From positions 1 to 64,000 of the forward strand of contig JANRIM010000083.1 in the NCBI GenBank assembly GCA_033764865.1: a stretch of DNA of 64,000 bases. Reading direction: 5' to 3'. Made by a program: the position numbers and the translations under genes. Within the stretch, counting starts at the first letter, position 1, and the number at the start of each line of letters is the position of its first letter. This DNA is from VFBF01 sp033764865. Lineage in GTDB: Bacteria > Pseudomonadota > Alphaproteobacteria > Caulobacterales > Aquidulcibacteraceae. Below, in pieces: positions 8,791 to 17,630 of this stretch. The notes under the pieces are model-generated. The model did not search any database, was not told the origin of the DNA, and saw nothing but the letters and a program-made list of their open reading frames with translations.

Positions 8791-8794
<4 letters not shown>
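8165..8794 (+). CDS. membrane protein of the STM3941 type (PH-like domain)
   Basis: 209 residues from a TTG start at 8165; no ATG occurs near the N-terminus, so the start is uncertain. Two membrane segments (about 20-43 and 55-80) come first, then a soluble domain (LSPEGLCVRIPGVKSVLIPWREVRGVD) that looks like the PH-like fold of the STM3941 family of uncharacterised proteins. The end of the gene interlocks with the end of eno: the bases CTAA at 8791-8794 supply TAA for this gene and TAG for eno. No function is established for the family. Confidence 0.6.
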
Positions 8795-10068
<1,274 letters not shown>

Positions 10069-10150
10069 GGCTCAGGTCCGGCTGTGGTCTCGTGTCGGCG
10101 CCGCTTGTACAGGATGGACCCGCGCGCGCAAGTCGCGCTAAGAGCCGTCG

Positions 10151-10615
10151 ATGGCTCGCAAATCCAAGGCAACAGACAAGCTCCAGCTCGGCCGCCCGGC
10201 CGCCCTGCCCGCCTCGCCCGAGGCGGCGCAGCTCGACCGCGTCCCGAACCCGCATCCGGACACGAGCTACGTCGTGCGCTTCGTGATGCCGGAATTCACC
10301 GCTCTTTGCCCGATCACCGGACAGCCGGACTTTGCGCATTTCGTGCTCGACTATGTTCCCGACAGGTTCCTGGTCGAGTCGAAGTCGCTCAAGCTCTACC
10401 TGAACTCCTTCAGAAACCACGGCGCGTTTCACGAGGATTGCACCGTGGCGATCGGCAAGCGGCTCACCGCGCTGTTGAAGCCGCGCTGGCTGCGGATCGG
10501 CGGTTACTGGTATCCGCGCGGAGGCATACCCATCGACGTGTTCTGGCAGACGGGGGACGCGCCGCCGGGGCTTTGGGTCCCCGACCAGGGCGTGCCCGCC
10601 TATCGCGGACGCTAG
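10151..10615 (+). CDS. queF: NADPH-dependent 7-cyano-7-deazaguanine reductase
   Basis: 154 residues, the short single-domain type of QueF. It reduces preQ0 to preQ1 in queuosine tRNA modification. The nucleophilic cysteine is in LCPITGQPDF, the acid residue in HEDCTVAIG, and the family hallmark ESKSLKLY and YWYPRGGIPIDVFW segments are intact. The gene is divergent from eno with an 82-base gap. It ends in CTAG at 10612-10615, which also contains the stop of the convergent nitroreductase. Two 60-base lines inside it (10261-10380) hold 71 G/C of 120, clearly lower than the DNA that follows. Confidence 0.95.
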   Translation: MARKSKATDKLQLGRPAALPASPEAAQLDRVPNPHPDTSYVVRFVMPEFTALCPITGQPDFAHFVLDYVPDRFLVESKSLKLYLNSFRNHGAFHEDCTVAIGKRLTALLKPRWLRIGGYWYPRGGIPIDVFWQTGDAPPGLWVPDQGVPAYRGR

Positions 10616-11241
10616 TAGCGGGTCGTGAGTCTGGTGGCGTCCGGACGGATGCGCTCCGGCTGGGCCTGCGTCTGGGTTCCCAGGCAGATGAAACCGGCGA
10701 TCCGTTCCTCAGGCGCAAGGCCCAGGGCGGCGCGGGCGTCGGCGTCGTAGCATGGCCATCCGGTGAGCCAGACCGCGCCGAACCCCATGGCGTGGGCGGC
10801 GATCAGCAGCGTCTGGGCGACGGCTCCAGCGGAGAGGACCTGCTCCCATTCCGGAATCTTGGGGTGCGGGGCGGCCGTGGATATCAGGGTGACGGTCAAT
10901 GGCGCGCGCGTGAAAAACGCCGCGGCCGCTGCTCTCAATTCGTCGCCACCCTCGCTCCGCGCCGCGAGGACCCCGGCCAGTGCGGCGCCGGCGCGAACGG
11001 CGCCGTCCCCCTCCATGACCAGAAAGCGCCACGGCGCGAGCTTTCCATGGTCGGGAACACGCGTGGCGAGCCGAAGCAGCGCGGCGAGTTGTGCGGGGGT
11101 CGGCGCCGGCGCCGCCAAGTGGAACGGCTTGGACGAGCGCCGCTCCGCCAGCAGGCGCAGGGTGTCGGGCGATGGCCGGACGGGCGCGCTGGGCGCGTTC
11201 TCCTCCGGAAACAAGGGCACGTCGGACGGGTCAAGGGTCAT
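10612..11241 (-). CDS. nitroreductase family FMN oxidoreductase
   Basis: 209 residues from the ATG at 11241 (MTLDPSDVPLF); a longer frame to 11295 lacks support. The segment LLAERRSSKPF then LRLATRVPDHGKLAPWRFLV is the FMN-binding beginning of the YdjA-like nitroreductases, and GAVWLTGWPCYDADAR near the end is also typical. Such enzymes use NAD(P)H to reduce nitro groups or quinones; the true substrate is unknown. It is followed on the same strand, in transcription order preceded, by the MaoC-type gene at 11305-11769 with a gap of 63 bases. GC is about 72 percent in its first 120 bases by count (86 of 120). Confidence 0.88.
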   Translation of the reverse strand: MTLDPSDVPLFPEENAPSAPVRPSPDTLRLLAERRSSKPFHLAAPAPTPAQLAALLRLATRVPDHGKLAPWRFLVMEGDGAVRAGAALAGVLAARSEGGDELRAAAAAFFTRAPLTVTLISTAAPHPKIPEWEQVLSAGAVAQTLLIAAHAMGFGAVWLTGWPCYDADARAALGLAPEERIAGFICLGTQTQAQPERIRPDATRLTTRY

Positions 11242-11304
11242 GGCCCACCATTTCCGCGCACGCTCCGGGTGGCAATCATCAATCGCCCGCAACACTGTTT
11301 CGCG

Positions 11305-11769
11305 TCACAGCCGCACCAGATAGGCGTGCGCGCCTTCCAGGACCCGCACGCCATCCTGGTTGTCGACGCTGGCGGCCATGCTGACCACGCCCGTCGATCG
11401 CTGACGGGTCAACGCCGTGATCTCCAGCAGTGGATAGAGGGTGTCGCCCGGATAGACCGGCTTGAGAAAGCGTGCGCTTACCTCCGTGAACCCCACGAGC
11501 TTCTCGCCGATGACATGGGGAAACAGGCCAGCGCCCGCGGCCGTCAGCGCCAGCACCATGAAGCCGTGGGCGAGGAGGTCCCTGTGGCCCTGCGCGCGGC
11601 AGTACGGACGGTCATAGTGGATGGGATGATTGTCACCCGAAAGCGCCTGGAAGGCCGAAAAGTGCGCGTCCGTGAGCGTCCGCGCAGGACAGGGAAAGCG
11701 CTCGCCCACGGCAAGCTCGTCGAAGCGTCGAACCGGCGTGAGGGGACGGGAGAATGGATCCAAGCTCAT
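11305..11769 (-). CDS. MaoC-like (R)-specific hydratase family protein
   Basis: 154 residues with a hot-dog fold. The hydratase motif is readable as ALSGDNHPIHYD near residues 42-53, giving the catalytic Asp and His expected for enoyl-CoA hydratases of the MaoC type. The rest (LAHGFMVLALTAA, ARFLKPVYPGDTL) matches the family. It probably hydrates a trans-2-enoyl-CoA or acts on a related acyl thioester. The gene is divergent from the NUDIX gene; their starts are only 41 bases apart, so any promoters overlap. The exact acyl substrate cannot be told. Confidence 0.85.
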   Translation of the reverse strand: MSLDPFSRPLTPVRRFDELAVGERFPCPARTLTDAHFSAFQALSGDNHPIHYDRPYCRAQGHRDLLAHGFMVLALTAAGAGLFPHVIGEKLVGFTEVSARFLKPVYPGDTLYPLLEITALTRQRSTGVVSMAASVDNQDGVRVLEGAHAYLVRL

Positions 11770-11810
11770 GGCCCCTTCTGTTTCGTGCGCAGCCGACGCA
11801 CAAGGCGCCG

Positions 11811-12419
11811 ATGAGCGACGACAATCCCTGGCGGCTGCGCGGCGTCCGCGCCATTTACGACAATCCCTGGATCGGACTGGAGGAACTGGACGTCCTCAAC
11901 CCCGCCGGCGCGCCCCACCGGTACGGGATCGTGCGGTTCAAGAAACTGGCGGTCGGCGTGCTGCCCATCGACGCCAACGGGGATGTGCATCTGGTCGGCC
12001 AGTGGCGCGTCCCGCTGGGCCGGTACTCCTGGGAAATGCCGGAAGGCGGCTGCGAACCGGGGGAGGACCCGGCCGCCTGCGCGCGCCGCGAACTGGAGGA
12101 GGAGGCGGGGGTGCGCGCCGCCCACATCATTCCCATCCTCGAAATGGACCTCTCCAACTCCGTAACCGACGAAGCCGCGCTGTGCTTCCTGGCCACGGGC
12201 CTGTCCCCCGGCGACGCGGCCCCGGAAGCCACCGAGGTGCTCCGCAACCGCACGGCCCCGTTCCTGCAGGTCCTGGGGGACGTCACGAGCGGACGTATCC
12301 GCGATAGCCTGACCGTTGCGGCCGTGCTGCGGGCTTACCACATGGCCAAGACTGGGGCCCTTGATCCCATCATATCGAAGGCCATGCTGGGCGACCACGA
12401 AGGCGACGTGCGAACGTGA
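11811..12419 (+). CDS. NUDIX hydrolase, ADP-ribose pyrophosphatase-like
   Basis: 202 residues from the ATG at 11811 (MSDDNPWRLRG). The Nudix box is complete: GGCEPGEDPAACARRELEEE followed by AGV near residues 82-104. The preceding segment QWRVPLGRYSWEMPEGG is the pattern of ADP-ribose or sugar-nucleotide pyrophosphatases. It should cleave a nucleoside diphosphate linked to another moiety, with Mg ions held by the Glu residues of the box. The cysE gene follows after 22 bases on the same strand, so the two may be co-transcribed, though a joint function is not evident. Confidence 0.88.
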   Translation: MSDDNPWRLRGVRAIYDNPWIGLEELDVLNPAGAPHRYGIVRFKKLAVGVLPIDANGDVHLVGQWRVPLGRYSWEMPEGGCEPGEDPAACARRELEEEAGVRAAHIIPILEMDLSNSVTDEAALCFLATGLSPGDAAPEATEVLRNRTAPFLQVLGDVTSGRIRDSLTVAAVLRAYHMAKTGALDPIISKAMLGDHEGDVRT

Positions 12420-12441
12420 ACACCTGAGGCGAGGAAACCCC

Positions 12442-13281
12442 ATGGCCGAACCCAAACCCCGCGTGTTCGAGGCGTCCGGCGGCGTCTGGTCCCAGCTGCG
12501 CGTGGAAGCCATGCAAGCGGCGGCGGAAGAACCTCTCCTCGCCAGCTTCCTGCACGCCAACATCCTCCACCACACCCGCGTGGAAGACGCCCTCTCCTAT
12601 CACCTCGCCTCCAAGCTGGGCGGGGGCGACATGAACCCGCTCCAGCTCCGCGAGGTGGCCGCCGAGGCCTATGCGACGGAGCCCGAGATCGCCCGCCAGG
12701 CCGAGCGTGACATGCGCGTCGTACGCGAGCGCGATCCCGCCTGCCGCACCTACCTGCAGCCCTTCCTGTACTACAAGGGCTATGCTGGCCTGCAGGCCTA
12801 CCGCATCTCCAACTGGCTTTGGCGCCACGAGCGCGAGGAGCTGGCGTTCTATCTCCAAAGCCGCATCAGCGAGCTGTTCTCCGTCGATATCCACCCCGCC
12901 GCCAAGATCGGCGCGGGCGTCTTCATCGATCACGCCCATGGCATCGTCATCGGCGAGACGGCGGTGGTGGAGGACGATGTCTCCATGCTGCACTCCGTCA
13001 CCCTCGGCGGGACCGGCAAGGAGCGGGGCGACCGCCACCCCAAGATCCGGCGCGGCGTGCTGATCGGCGCGGGCGCGAAGGTGCTGGGCAACATCGAAGT
13101 GGGAGAGGAAGCGCGCATCGCGTCGGGCTCCGTCGTGCTCACCAGCGTGCCTGCACGGTGCACCGTGGCGGGCGTCCCCGCCCGCCCCGTCGGCGGCGTC
13201 TGCTGCGAGGACGCGCCGGCGCGCAACATGGATCAGCTGCTGGACCAGGCCGTGCTGACGGCCTACGGCGACGGCATCTGA
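12442..13281 (+). CDS. cysE: serine O-acetyltransferase
   Basis: 279 residues. It makes O-acetylserine from serine and acetyl-CoA, the first step of cysteine synthesis. The N-terminal helical domain (SYHLASKLGGGDMN) is followed by the left-handed beta-helix of hexapeptide repeats, with the catalytic His and Asp in IDHAHGIVIGETAVV and the acetyl-CoA loop SVTLGGTGKERGDRHPK. The C-terminus (YGDGI) ends in isoleucine, as needed for CysK binding in the cysteine synthase complex. The start ATG at 12442 follows a GAGG ribosome site. Confidence 0.95.
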   Translation: MAEPKPRVFEASGGVWSQLRVEAMQAAAEEPLLASFLHANILHHTRVEDALSYHLASKLGGGDMNPLQLREVAAEAYATEPEIARQAERDMRVVRERDPACRTYLQPFLYYKGYAGLQAYRISNWLWRHEREELAFYLQSRISELFSVDIHPAAKIGAGVFIDHAHGIVIGETAVVEDDVSMLHSVTLGGTGKERGDRHPKIRRGVLIGAGAKVLGNIEVGEEARIASGSVVLTSVPARCTVAGVPARPVGGVCCEDAPARNMDQLLDQAVLTAYGDGI

Positions 13282-13346
13282 CCTCCCGTTTGGTGGACGC
13301 GCGACGCCCGCGCTAGAACAGTTCCCCAAGAACCAGGGAGGCGGCG

Positions 13347-14141
13347 ATGCGGGACTTCGACGACAAGGTTGTGCTGGTGACGGGATCGGCGACGGGCCTC
13401 GGAGCGGCCATCGCCATAGGCGCGGCGCGCCGCGGGGCCAAAGCGATTATCCTCAACTGCACCAAGAGCCTCACCGAGGCGGAGGAAACCGCCGATCGCG
13501 TCCGGGCCGCCGGCGCCGAGGCCATCATCGCCCGGGGCGACGTCTCGGACGACGCCGCCTGCCGCGCCATCGCCGAGGCCGCGCGGCCGTGGGGGCGCAT
13601 CGACGCGCTGGTCAACAACGCCGGCATGACCAAGCAGGTGCCCAACCATGCCGACCTGGATGGCCTGGACAGCGCCGACTTCCTGCGGCTTTACGGGGTC
13701 AATGTCGTCGGCCCGTTCCAGATGGTGCGCGCTGCGCGGCCGCTGCTCGAGGCCGCCCCGAAGCCGGCTGTCCTGATGATCTCGTCCATCGCAGGGGTGA
13801 CGGGCATCGGCTCGTCGGTGGCGTATGCCGCATCCAAGGGCGCGCTCAACACCATGACCGTATCGCTGGCGCGGGCGCTGGCGCCCCGGATCCGCGTCAA
13901 CGCGCTGTGCCCAGGGTTCATCGACACCCGCTGGTTCACCGACGCCTTCGGAGAGGAGACGACCCAGCGCATCCGCGACAACGTCGCCGCCTCCACCCCG
14001 CTCAAGGTGGCCTCCCAGCCTGAGGATATCGCCGACTCCGGGCTGTTCCTGATCAGCGACGCAGCCCGCCACGTCACCGGCGAAACGCTCCTGGTCGATG
14101 CGGGCATGCACCTCGGCTACGCCCCGCTGGCGGCGCGGTGA
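13347..14141 (+). CDS. SDR family oxidoreductase
   Basis: 264 residues of a classical short-chain dehydrogenase/reductase. The cofactor motif is GSATGLG near residue 13, the NNAG motif follows near 88, and the catalytic Ser, Tyr and Lys are in ISSIAG and YAASK. The C-terminal part (LCPGFIDTRWFTD, GETLLVDAGMHLGYA) is normal. The residue after the first beta strand is part of TKSLTEAEE, which gives no firm NAD/NADP preference. It stands 65 bases after cysE and could be read with it. Substrate is unknown. Confidence 0.9.
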   Translation: MRDFDDKVVLVTGSATGLGAAIAIGAARRGAKAIILNCTKSLTEAEETADRVRAAGAEAIIARGDVSDDAACRAIAEAARPWGRIDALVNNAGMTKQVPNHADLDGLDSADFLRLYGVNVVGPFQMVRAARPLLEAAPKPAVLMISSIAGVTGIGSSVAYAASKGALNTMTVSLARALAPRIRVNALCPGFIDTRWFTDAFGEETTQRIRDNVAASTPLKVASQPEDIADSGLFLISDAARHVTGETLLVDAGMHLGYAPLAAR

Positions 14142-14240
14142 CGCCCGCCGCCTGCGCCGATGGTGCGGTGCGGGCGCTGGGGGCCTTGCCTTACGGTCAC
14201 GTCAGCAAGTGGCGCCCATTTCTAGGGCGTCCCGGCCCTT

Positions 14241-14251
14241 TTGCAGTGCAA
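14241..14251. promoter_or_regulatory. TTGCAGTGCAA palindrome upstream of the TorF gene
   Basis: TTGCA and TGCAA flank a single G, about 184 bases before the start codon at 14435, within the 293-base gap after the SDR gene. It shares the TGCA-rich character of the inverted repeat at 992-1026. Regulatory use is a guess; I see no clear promoter beside it. Confidence 0.25.
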
Positions 14252-14434
14252 CATCAATCCAGTTCCCGGAAATCGTCCGGTCTGCGTCCCCCCGGCGATG
14301 ACGTGCGCCCGAAACGCGCCGACGATCACGTGTCATTAACCAGTCGCAGAGCAAATGGCGCTGTCTGTGAGGCGTTCCGGGGTGGATCGGAAGGCCGTTT
14401 TCTCGCCGGCGGTGGCCGGACTTGGAGGGATCGT

Positions 14435-15136
14435 ATGAAGAAGTTGAACATGTTGATGGGGGTCGCGGCCGCTACCGTGGCGATGGCGGGCGCGGCGAAC
14501 GCAGAGACCACGTTCACCGGCAACGTCGCTCTGGCGTCCGATTACGCGTTCCGCGGCATTTCCCAAACCGGTGAAGACCCCGCGATTTCCGGCGGCTTCG
14601 ACGCGGCGAACGGGATTTTCTACGCGGGTGTCTGGGCGTCCACCATCGACTTCGCGGCCCAGGACGCCGAACTGGAAGTTGACCTGTACGCCGGCTTCAA
14701 GCCCGTCGTCGGCCCGGTGACTCTCGACCTCGGCGTCATCGGCTACCTCTACCCGAACGCGTCGGACGACGGCAGCGAGCTGGACTATGTGGAACTCAAG
14801 GGCGGCGCGTCGATCACGCCCGCGGAAGGGTTCTCGCTGGGCGGCGTGATCTACTACTCGCCCGAGTTCACGCTGGACGGCGGCGACGCCATCTATGTGG
14901 AAGGCACGGCCGGCTACACGATCAACGACATGTTCGCGGTCTCCGGCGCGGTGGGCAACCAGAGCGTGGATGCCTCGAACTACTTCGGCCCCGGCGACGA
15001 CAGCTACACGACGTGGAACCTCGGCGGCACGCTGACGCTGGCCGGCTTTGGCTTCGACGTTCGCTACGTCGACACCGACCTCGACTTTGACGCCGCCGAA
15101 GAGCGGGTGATCTTCACCGTCAAGCGCGCCCTCTAG
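14435..15136 (+). CDS. TorF-family putative porin, outer membrane beta-barrel
   Basis: 233 residues. A signal peptide ending AANA (about residue 24) is followed by ETTFTGNVALASDYAFRGISQT, the characteristic start of the TorF/TIGR02001 outer membrane family. The rest is an alternating pattern of beta strands rich in Gly, Asp, Tyr and Phe (LDLGVIGYLYPNA, FGFDVRYVDTDLDF). GGAGGG lies six bases before the ATG, a strong ribosome site. A clear rho-independent terminator follows at 15173-15206, so the gene is probably a single transcription unit. The transported substrate is unknown. Confidence 0.88.
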   Translation: MKKLNMLMGVAAATVAMAGAANAETTFTGNVALASDYAFRGISQTGEDPAISGGFDAANGIFYAGVWASTIDFAAQDAELEVDLYAGFKPVVGPVTLDLGVIGYLYPNASDDGSELDYVELKGGASITPAEGFSLGGVIYYSPEFTLDGGDAIYVEGTAGYTINDMFAVSGAVGNQSVDASNYFGPGDDSYTTWNLGGTLTLAGFGFDVRYVDTDLDFDAAEERVIFTVKRAL

Positions 15137-15172
15137 GTTTCCTCCTCTCTCCCCGAGAGGGCTGCGCACGTG

Positions 15173-15206
15173 AAAAGCCGTCGCTCGCAAGAGCGGCGGC
15201 TTTTTC
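15173..15206 (+). terminator. rho-independent terminator after the TorF gene
   Basis: A 14-base stem (15173-15186 with 15191-15204, one G-T pair) closes on a GCAA tetraloop and runs into TTTTTC. It lies 37 bases after the TorF stop codon. Confidence 0.9.
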
Positions 15207-15436
15207 TTGCGCCCGACGCCGGCCCTTTAGGCTTGTCCCGGCGGCGCGGCGACACACACGACCAGCAGTCTGTTTACGGCTCCTTTACCGCGAAGGGGCA
15301 TCGTTCACTCAGGCGCTCACGGCGCACCAATCGGCCGGGGCTGCGTCGGAAACAGCTCCCTCGAGAGGCAAAGGACAAGGAAGCCAGGAACTCCCTATCG
15401 TTCGCGTTGACGGTTTCACCTGCTCTGCACACAGTT

Positions 15437-15465
15437 CGGCCGCCGCGTTGCTCCCGCGGCGGCCG
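15437..15465 (-). terminator. GC-rich hairpin after terC
   Basis: Arms CGGCCGCCGCG (15437-15447) and CGCGGCGGCCG (15455-15465) are perfectly complementary with a seven-base loop, 22 bases after the TerC stop codon. There is no T-run on the minus strand, so the terminator role is probable rather than sure. Confidence 0.6.
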
Positions 15466-15487
15466 TCGTGCATTCAGGTCATGGCGA

Positions 15488-16510
15488 TCAGGCCGACGTA
15501 CGGGTCCGCCACAGCGAATAGAGCATGGAGCCGCCCAGCAGCACGAGCGTGGCGATCAGCGACCAGTGCGCCTCCAGGTACGGCACAAGGTGAAGCTCCT
15601 TGTAGAGCCCGAAGTTCCAGATGATCTTGAGGCCGATCAGCACCAGGACAAGCGAAAGCCCGACCTTGAGGTACTTGAAGCGCTCCACAGCCGCGGCGAG
15701 CATGAAATACATAGACCGCAGCCCCAGGATCGCGAAGATATTCGACGTGTAGACGATGAACGGATCGCGGGTCACGGCGAAAATCGCGGGCACCGAATCC
15801 ACCGCGAACACGATGTCCACCAACTCCACCATCACCAGGGCCAGGAAGAGAGGCGTGGCGTAAAGCAGCGGTTTGCCCTTGGGGCCGGGCCGTTTGACGA
15901 AAAAGTTGTGGTTCTCGATGGTGTCCGTCATCCGGATGTGGCGGCGGAGGAACTTGAGGATCTTGTTGTCCTCAAGGTTCATCTCATGATCGTCTTTCGA
16001 CGTCAGCATCCGCCAGCCCGTGTAGATCAGGAACGCTGCGAAGAGGAACAGAACCCAGCTGAACTGGTTCACCACCGCAGCGCCCGCGCCGATGAACAGC
16101 GCGCGGAACACGATCGCGCCGATGATCCCCCAGAACAGGACGCGGTGCTGATACTCGCGCGGCACCGCGAAGAACGTGAAGATCATCGAGATGACGAAGA
16201 TGTTGTCGAACGCGAGCGCCGTCTCCAGCAGGTAGCCGGTGAAAAACTGGATCGTGGCCTGACCGTTCAGATCGTTCGGGTTGTCGTAGAACTCCGGTGG
16301 CGGCTGGTAGCCGAAGTACACATAGGCGCCGAAGGCTATGGCGAGAGAGGCGAACGCCGCCCACATGCCGGCGCTCTTCGCAGGGGATACGACCTCGTCC
16401 TTGGTGTTGACGACCCCCAGGTCGAGCCAGAGCAGGAAACCGATGAACGCCAGGAAGGCGAACCAAAGCCATACCGGCTGGCCCGCGAAGGCGCTGGTCA
16501 GAAATTCCAA
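15488..16510 (-). CDS. TerC family integral membrane protein
   Basis: About 340 residues with eight to nine membrane segments. The TTG start at 16510 (MEFLTSAFAG) is chosen because GGGGAG lies seven bases upstream; in-frame upstream codons to 16573 look non-coding. The TerC hallmarks are present: FLLWLDLGVVNTKDEV at the start, ETALAFDNIFVISMIFTFF in the middle, and VDIVFAVDSVPAIFAVTRDPFIVYTSNIFAILGLRSMYF toward the end, with acidic residues in membrane segments as in metal-handling homologues. Family members (Alx, TerC) export manganese or act in tellurite resistance. A structured region lies 120-166 bases upstream, next to tRNA-Leu. Confidence 0.92.
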   Translation of the reverse strand: MEFLTSAFAGQPVWLWFAFLAFIGFLLWLDLGVVNTKDEVVSPAKSAGMWAAFASLAIAFGAYVYFGYQPPPEFYDNPNDLNGQATIQFFTGYLLETALAFDNIFVISMIFTFFAVPREYQHRVLFWGIIGAIVFRALFIGAGAAVVNQFSWVLFLFAAFLIYTGWRMLTSKDDHEMNLEDNKILKFLRRHIRMTDTIENHNFFVKRPGPKGKPLLYATPLFLALVMVELVDIVFAVDSVPAIFAVTRDPFIVYTSNIFAILGLRSMYFMLAAAVERFKYLKVGLSLVLVLIGLKIIWNFGLYKELHLVPYLEAHWSLIATLVLLGGSMLYSLWRTRTSA

Positions 16511-16629
16511 GGGAATGCTCCCCACTTGCCGCGCCGCGTCAGCGCCATCAGGGCGTAGTCCGACATCGCGCATGCCGCCGCAATACGCCAGAGGGGCCCG
16601 GACCGGGTGAACAGTCTGTGCAGATAAGG

Positions 16630-16676
16630 CCTCGCGCGTCCGTGATCACCCCGGGGGTGCTCACGTTTTCGCGAGG
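16630..16676 (-). other. nested hairpin between tRNA-Leu and terC
   Basis: An outer stem CCTCGCG/CGCGAGG (16630-16636 with 16670-16676) encloses an inner arm pair GTGATCACCCC/GGGGTGCTCAC (16642-16652 with 16654-16664, one mismatch). On the minus strand it begins five bases after the tRNA 3' end and lies 120 bases before the terC start. It may end the tRNA transcript or be a leader element of terC. There is no T-run. Confidence 0.5.
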
Positions 16677-16680
16677 TCCC

Positions 16681-16767
16681 TGGTGCGGACGGTGGGACTT
16701 GAACCCACACCGCCTTGCGGCGAACGGATTTTAAGTCCGCTGCGTCTACCGGTTTCGCCACGTCCGC
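16681..16767 (-). tRNA. tRNA-Leu (anticodon UAA)
   Basis: On the minus strand the seven-base acceptor arm GCGGACG pairs with CGTCCGC, followed by an A and an encoded CCA end. The anticodon loop CTTAAAA sits in a five-base stem (GCGGA/TCCGT), giving UAA. A long variable arm (class II), as required for leucine tRNA, and a T arm GTGGG-TTCAAGT-CCCAC are present. No integrase or repeat of the 3' end is seen nearby, so the gene does not mark an integrated element. Confidence 0.96.
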
Positions 16768-16825
16768 GCCGCCCTCAGTGGTACCGAAAGGGGTTGATCC
16801 TGGCGAGGGCGGCAGGTCGGGCCCT

Positions 16826-17584
16826 CTAGTCGACCCACTCACCCGCCCCGCCCTGCGCCGTCACCAACGCCATCAGCGCCGCCCGACCCCGCGCCAGAGC
16901 GTCCGGATCGGCGCTGCGCGCCACCAGATGGACGCCGAAACCGTCGGGCGGCTCGAACCAGGGGTAGGACCCGAAGGACACGCCGGGCTCCGCGGCCTGG
17001 AGCGCGCCGAGCGGAGCCGCCAGGTCCCCCTCCCGGAGGGACCGCGCCCGCACGGTCACACTGTGCACGACCGCTCCCCGATCCAGGCGATGGCCTACGT
17101 CCTCCAGCATCCCACGCATGATCGACGGCACCCCCGCCAACACGAAGACGTTGCCGATCTGGAAACCGGGGGCCTTGGAGACCGGGTTGGCGATGAGCGA
17201 CGCCCCTTCCGGGATCCGCGCCATGCGCAGGCGGGCCTCGTTGAGCTCCGTGTGCGGGCCATACTGGGCGGCCAGGATCGCGCGGGCGTCGGCGCGGACG
17301 TCGATCGGAACGCCAAAGGCTTCCGCGACCGCGTCGGCCGTCCTGTCGTCGTGGGTGGGGCCGATGCCGCCGGTCGTGAACACGTAGGCGTAGGCGGTCC
17401 GCAGCGCATTGACTGCCGCTACGATGGCGTCCGGCGCATCGGACACCACCCGAGCCTCCCCCACCTGGATGCCCAGGGGCGCAAGGAACGTGGCGATGGT
17501 GCGCAGATTGGTGTCCTGGGTGCGCCCGGACAGGAGTTCGTCCCCGATCAGGAGCACGGCGGCGCGGGAGCTGGGAACGGTCAT
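16826..17584 (-). CDS. CinA-like competence/damage-inducible protein A domain (MoaB/Mog fold)
   Basis: 252 residues. The molybdopterin-binding fold of CinA is complete: LLIGDELLSGRTQDTN at the start, FTTGGIGPTHDDRTADAVAEAF near residues 70-90, and FVLAGVPSIMRGM after the middle. The C-terminal nicotinamide-nucleotide amidase domain of full-length CinA is absent, which is common in alphaproteobacteria. The molecular role of this short form is not settled; an ADP-ribose or nucleotide pyrophosphatase activity has been described for CinA proteins. It is divergent from sfsA, with 46 bases between the start codons. Confidence 0.88.
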   Translation of the reverse strand: MTVPSSRAAVLLIGDELLSGRTQDTNLRTIATFLAPLGIQVGEARVVSDAPDAIVAAVNALRTAYAYVFTTGGIGPTHDDRTADAVAEAFGVPIDVRADARAILAAQYGPHTELNEARLRMARIPEGASLIANPVSKAPGFQIGNVFVLAGVPSIMRGMLEDVGHRLDRGAVVHSVTVRARSLREGDLAAPLGALQAAEPGVSFGSYPWFEPPDGFGVHLVARSADPDALARGRAALMALVTAQGGAGEWVD

Positions 17585-17630
17585 GGGCCCTTGCGTAGCG
17601 CGCCGACGCGGGCCGGCATAGACAGCCAGG

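Larger units (their letters stand above)
15137..15487. other. intergenic stretch with two terminators, no gene
   Basis: This 351-base gap lies between the convergent TorF and TerC genes. It contains the terminators described at 15173-15206 and 15437-15465. The remaining middle part (about 15,211-15,430) has no supported coding signal, repeat or RNA motif that I can see. Confidence 0.6.

Noticed and set aside
16511..16680. Possible yybP-ykoY manganese riboswitch upstream of terC
   Set aside because: The conserved loop sequences of that riboswitch are not visible; only the nested hairpin is reported.
16681..16767. tRNA-Leu as an attachment site for an integrated element
   Set aside because: There is no integrase, no direct repeat of the tRNA 3' end nearby, and both flanks carry housekeeping genes.
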